Source: Methylophaga sp. (GTDB taxonomy: Bacteria; Pseudomonadota; Gammaproteobacteria; Nitrosococcales; Methylophagaceae). From it: DNA of 8,646 nt. Where the stretch lies: assembly GCA_014762585.1 (NCBI GenBank), contig JABURN010000099.1, positions 1 to 8,646 of the forward strand, in the 5' to 3' direction. Both the position numbers and the translations under genes were made by a program. The notes under the pieces were generated by a model. It was given only the letters and a program-made list of their open reading frames with translations, ran no database searches and was not told the DNA's origin. Numbering within the stretch: position 1 is the first letter of the stretch; each line of letters opens with the position of its first letter. Of this stretch, positions 6,197 to 8,646 are shown one piece after another.

Positions 6197-8251
6197 TCAG
6201 AACTCCAGCGTCAACTTGCCAAAGAAACTGGGCTCCACCCGGTAAGGTATGGAAAACAGCTCGGCTTTATATTCAACATGGGAGCCGTAAAACAGATTAC
6301 GGGCAAAAGCAGAGAATTTCAGCTCCGGCGTCAGTTGCCAGTTCATTCCCAGGTCCACACCGTGATAGGCATCGACCGTCTGGTTATCTACCTGAATCGG
6401 GTCAATAGATTGGCTGCGATCCACGTAACGCCAGCTGGCTGTCAGGTCAATATCGCGGCTGATGCGCCAGTTCGCCAGCAAGGAAACCATTTGTTCAGGT
6501 GAATCCGTATTCTGGGGCTGGCCGTCACTAAAATCACTTTTAGTGTAGCTATAGTTAAGTCGCAGCTTTAAGTCACGGTTAAGCAACCAGTTAGCGGATA
6601 ATTCAAGACCGTAGTTATGGCCACTGGCCTCGTTATCAAATGCAGAAAAGGTCGTCAGATAAGCCGGTAAGCTTGAAAAATCGGTTTCTGCTACACGACT
6701 GCTGCGCAGATCGTCATAATCATTGTAAAAAACCGCTGTATCGAGACTGAAGTGATTGCCAGTTGCATAGCGATAGCCGGCTTCAATACTCTGAATCACC
6801 TCAGAATCGTAGTCAGAATTACCCGCCAGAATCAGACGATTTACAAATCCAGTCGGGTTGAATGCCGTCATTGGCGCCAGGTTGCCAACATTAATCAGAT
6901 ATTCGTTTTCGGCCTGAGAAGGCGTTCTGACCGCCCGTGATAAAGCGGTCCAGAAGCGATGCTGTTCGGTGGGCTGCCAACTTAATCTGACTGTGGGCTG
7001 CCATTCAAAATCAGTGTAGGAATGATGCTCCAGGCGCGCCGCCAGGGTCAGCCATAAAGTATCCGGTTTCAGTGTAATCTGGTCCTGAACAAACAGGCTC
7101 CATAAGTTGATGCTTTCACTTTCACCTTGGGTATCAATCACTGTCTGGTTGGTGTCCAGATCATTATTGATATGCCGGTACCCCATCCCCCACAACAGTT
7201 CATGACGCTCCCCCATCTCAAAATGATGGGACATTTCAAGATCCACGGTATCGCGGCTGAAACCAAAAAAAGACTCATCCCGCTTGGCATGATCAAAGTA
7301 TGCTTTGAGGTTCAGTTGCGAATTGGCTGACAAAGCACGACTATAATCTCCCAACAGATGCCAGCCGCGGGATTCTGTATTGATATTGGGATATTCGATG
7401 AAAGGTGCTGTCAGGGTTGGAACAGTGACAGTCTGATCCATCATGCTGTCGTAGGCCGAGGCACTGAGAGTGAGGGTTGAGGCTGCCCCCAGACTCATAT
7501 CCAGCCGCCCGCCCATCTGTTGTTTCCACCAACCATTATCGGTGTCAGATTGACTAATCAGCGCCGCTGCTGAAGGACTGACATCGGCAGGGTCAAAGTC
7601 CAGATCATCACGTTTGAATGCCTTTACATAGGCCCGGCCGGTCAGGCCTGGGGCCAGTCGTCCGCCATAACGGAAGCCTGCAAAGGATTGCTGATAATCA
7701 CCTGCCCCCAGTTCAGCATATCCCCCCAAGGTATCCGCACTGTGCTTGGTGATAATATTGATAACACCATTGACCGCATTAGCGCCCCAGATGGCTGCGC
7801 CGGGACCACGAATCACCTCTATCCGATCAATATCAGCCATCAGCGTATCCTGAACTTCCCAGTAAACGCCGGAAAACTCAGGGGAATAGACACTGCGACC
7901 GTCTATCATAACCAGCATCTTGTTGTTGTAGCGGCCATTGAAACCACGGCTGCTGACGGCCCATTTCTGAGAGTCAATCTGAGCCACATGAAGCCCGGGC
8001 ACATCTCTCAGCGCCTGCGGAATGGATTGAAAGCCGCGCTGGCGAATTTCTTCACCAGTGATGACATAGATCGCTGCGGCGGCGCTGGAGAGTGATTCTG
8101 CCTGCCGGGAGACGGAGGTGACTTCGATCTCAAGCAGTTCCTGCAGGCTCAGATCGAGTGGTGATGAGGGCTTGGAGTCAGCACTAGCAGTTGAGAAACA
8201 TAACAACAGCGCTCCAAGAATCCAGAGTCTGACCATGTCGGGCTTCTGCAT
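6197..8251 (-). CDS. TonB-dependent outer-membrane receptor
   Basis: A 684-residue receptor with a signal peptide (LWILGALLLCFSTASA, cut likely after A24). Mature residues begin with DLSLQELLEIEVTSVSRQ, a leader typical of one receptor subgroup; IEVTSVS is the probable TonB box. The plug domain spans about 52-170 with YVITGEEIRQRGFQSIPQAL, VSSRGFNGRYNNKMLVMIDGRSVY, IDRIEVIRGPGAAIWGANAVNGVINIITK. The remainder is a beta-barrel of alternating strands that ends in LTLEF with a terminal aromatic residue, as barrel insertion requires. There is no extra N-terminal STN signalling domain, so it is not a FecA-type transducer. The ligand cannot be told from sequence. Start: ATG at 8251 with a strong GGGAGG site five bases upstream; a second ATG five codons on (8236) is less likely. 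It leads the operon, which suggests it feeds the YfiR-kinase pathway. Confidence 0.95.
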   Translation of the reverse strand: MQKPDMVRLWILGALLLCFSTASADSKPSSPLDLSLQELLEIEVTSVSRQAESLSSAAAAIYVITGEEIRQRGFQSIPQALRDVPGLHVAQIDSQKWAVSSRGFNGRYNNKMLVMIDGRSVYSPEFSGVYWEVQDTLMADIDRIEVIRGPGAAIWGANAVNGVINIITKHSADTLGGYAELGAGDYQQSFAGFRYGGRLAPGLTGRAYVKAFKRDDLDFDPADVSPSAAALISQSDTDNGWWKQQMGGRLDMSLGAASTLTLSASAYDSMMDQTVTVPTLTAPFIEYPNINTESRGWHLLGDYSRALSANSQLNLKAYFDHAKRDESFFGFSRDTVDLEMSHHFEMGERHELLWGMGYRHINNDLDTNQTVIDTQGESESINLWSLFVQDQITLKPDTLWLTLAARLEHHSYTDFEWQPTVRLSWQPTEQHRFWTALSRAVRTPSQAENEYLINVGNLAPMTAFNPTGFVNRLILAGNSDYDSEVIQSIEAGYRYATGNHFSLDTAVFYNDYDDLRSSRVAETDFSSLPAYLTTFSAFDNEASGHNYGLELSANWLLNRDLKLRLNYSYTKSDFSDGQPQNTDSPEQMVSLLANWRISRDIDLTASWRYVDRSQSIDPIQVDNQTVDAYHGVDLGMNWQLTPELKFSAFARNLFYGSHVEYKAELFSIPYRVEPSFFGKLTLEF

Positions 8252-8256
8252 GCTGT

Positions 8257-8262
8257 CCTCCC
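8257..8262 (-). promoter_or_regulatory. Ribosome binding site of the TonB receptor gene
   Basis: GGGAGG on the minus strand lies five bases before the ATG at 8251. It is the strongest ribosome site in the operon and fixes the start at 8251 over the in-frame ATG at 8236. Confidence 0.8.
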
Positions 8263-8299
8263 TCTTTGAGTCCTGCTTCGGTTTGATTTCCTTGTTTCA

Positions 8300-8315
8300 A
8301 ACCTTTTTTAAGGTT
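8300..8315. repeat. 6-bp inverted repeat in the receptor leader
   Basis: AACCTT (8300-8305), TTTT, AAGGTT (8310-8315) form a perfect 6-4-6 dyad about 50 bp before the receptor ATG. No T-run follows on the minus strand, so it is not a terminator in the operon direction. It may be an operator or a minor leader hairpin. Confidence 0.35.
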
Positions 8316-8336
8316 CAGAGATACAGCAATCGTTTT

Positions 8337-8363
8337 AAAAATGCTAGCCCGTTCACATTTTTT
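8337..8363 (-). terminator. Weak terminator candidate after the tas-like gene
   Basis: AAAAATG (8337-8343) and CATTTTT (8356-8362) are a perfect 7-bp inverted repeat around 12 nt. Read on the minus strand, an A-tract, the stem and a T-tract follow about 29 nt after the tas-like stop codon. The stem is nearly all A/T and the loop is large, so any termination would be weak. Confidence 0.25.
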
Positions 8364-8391
8364 CTTTACTGCTAAAGCTCAACGCATGACT

Positions 8392-8646
8392 TCAGGGCGA
8401 TGGATTTGGATAACGACGATGAATCGTCTCAATCTCATCCAGCAATGCATCATCCAGCTCAAGATCAATGCTGGCGATATTGTTTTTCAGCTGCTGCATA
8501 TCGGTGGCACCGATAATATTTGCTGCAAGGAACGGACGGCTATTCACAAAAGCCAGCGCCATTTGTGCTGGATCCAGTTGATAACGTTTGGCCAACAGAA
8601 CATATTCACGAGTCGAAGCCACCGCCTGCTCGTTGCTGTAACGCGC
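8392..8646 (-). CDS. tas: Tas-like aldo/keto reductase, C-terminal part only
   Basis: The last 84 codons of a gene whose start lies beyond the right edge. The frame is open to the edge and begins ARYSNEQAVASTREYVLLAKRYQ; the GTG at 8622 is an internal valine codon, not a start. The rest, LDPAQMALAFVNSRPFLAANIIGATDMQQLKNNIASIDLELDDALLDEIETIHRRYPNPSP, is the typical C-terminus of NADP-dependent aldo/keto reductases. IIGATDMQQLKNNI is the cofactor-binding helix region, and the RYSxEQ segment and terminal YPxP match E. coli Tas as I remember it. The active-site residues are in the missing part. It shares the operon's strand but is 140 bp away, so it is probably a separate unit. Confidence 0.88.
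   Translation of the reverse strand, partial: ARYSNEQAVASTREYVLLAKRYQLDPAQMALAFVNSRPFLAANIIGATDMQQLKNNIASIDLELDDALLDEIETIHRRYPNPSP

Larger units (their letters stand above)
8252..8391 (-). promoter_or_regulatory. Spacer upstream of the four-gene operon, likely holding its promoter
   Basis: These 140 bp separate the tas-like stop codon from the receptor start, both on the minus strand. They are AT-rich in the middle and contain two dyads (8300-8315 and 8337-8363). I could not find a sigma-70 promoter with two good hexamers at normal spacing, nor a clear Fur box or riboswitch. A promoter is expected because the gap is much larger than any junction inside the operon, but read-through from the upstream gene is not excluded. 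Confidence 0.35.

Noticed and set aside
6074..6502. Open frame of 142 codons on the plus strand spanning the receptor-YfiR junction
   Set aside because: It is antisense to two well-supported genes and has no family features.
7688..8095. Open frame of 135 codons on the plus strand
   Set aside because: It is antisense to the conserved plug domain of the TonB receptor.
8300..8315. Dyad in the receptor leader considered as a terminator or Fur box
   Set aside because: It has no following T-run in the operon direction and does not match the Fur consensus.

Overview
The window looks like chromosomal DNA from a free-living, probably marine or halotolerant gammaproteobacterium. I base this on an EctR/CosR-type MarR regulator (a family tied to compatible-solute control in salt-adapted Gammaproteobacteria), a Tas-like aldo/keto reductase, a CheW gene, and a c-di-GMP signalling operon containing a YfiR-family protein. 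Coding GC is moderate, roughly half. A Methylophaga-like or oceanospirillalean host fits, but the genus cannot be fixed from sequence reading alone. I see no tRNA, rRNA, CRISPR, IS element or phage gene.

Layout. Positions 1-33 may be the first codons of a divergent minus-strand gene (weak). Positions 34-231 are a very AT-rich control region holding several dyads. Among them is a site at 172-189 that matches, as I remember it, the published EctR1 operator at 17 of 18 positions, with a second related site abutting it at 156-173. From 232 to 1252 two overlapping plus-strand genes encode a single-domain CheW-like protein and the EctR/CosR-type MarR regulator. After only 6 bp they meet head-on a four-gene minus-strand operon running from 8251 down to 1259: TonB-dependent receptor, YfiR-family (DUF4154) periplasmic protein, CHASE8-type hybrid histidine kinase with HisKA-HATPase-REC-HPt, and a REC-PAS-GGDEF-EAL response regulator. 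The junctions are 4 bp, a 4-bp ATGA overlap, and zero bp, so co-translation is very likely. A 140-bp spacer (8252-8391) separates the operon from the C-terminal end of a tas-like aldo/keto reductase that runs off the right edge on the same strand.

How the genes may work together. In the known YfiBNR system a periplasmic YfiR restrains a CHASE8-HAMP-GGDEF membrane protein and an outer-membrane lipoprotein relieves the restraint. Here the order of parts is similar but the parts differ. The outer-membrane component is a TonB receptor. The CHASE8-HAMP protein drives a phosphorelay (His282 to Asp572 to His710) instead of a cyclase. The c-di-GMP enzyme is a separate soluble response regulator with a complete EAL site and an AGDEF cyclase motif. 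This is inferred from domain content and gene coupling, and it is the most interesting system in the window. The CheW-EctR pair next door hints that osmotic control and behaviour (chemotaxis, surface life) may also be linked, but the two operons are on opposite strands and need not share control.
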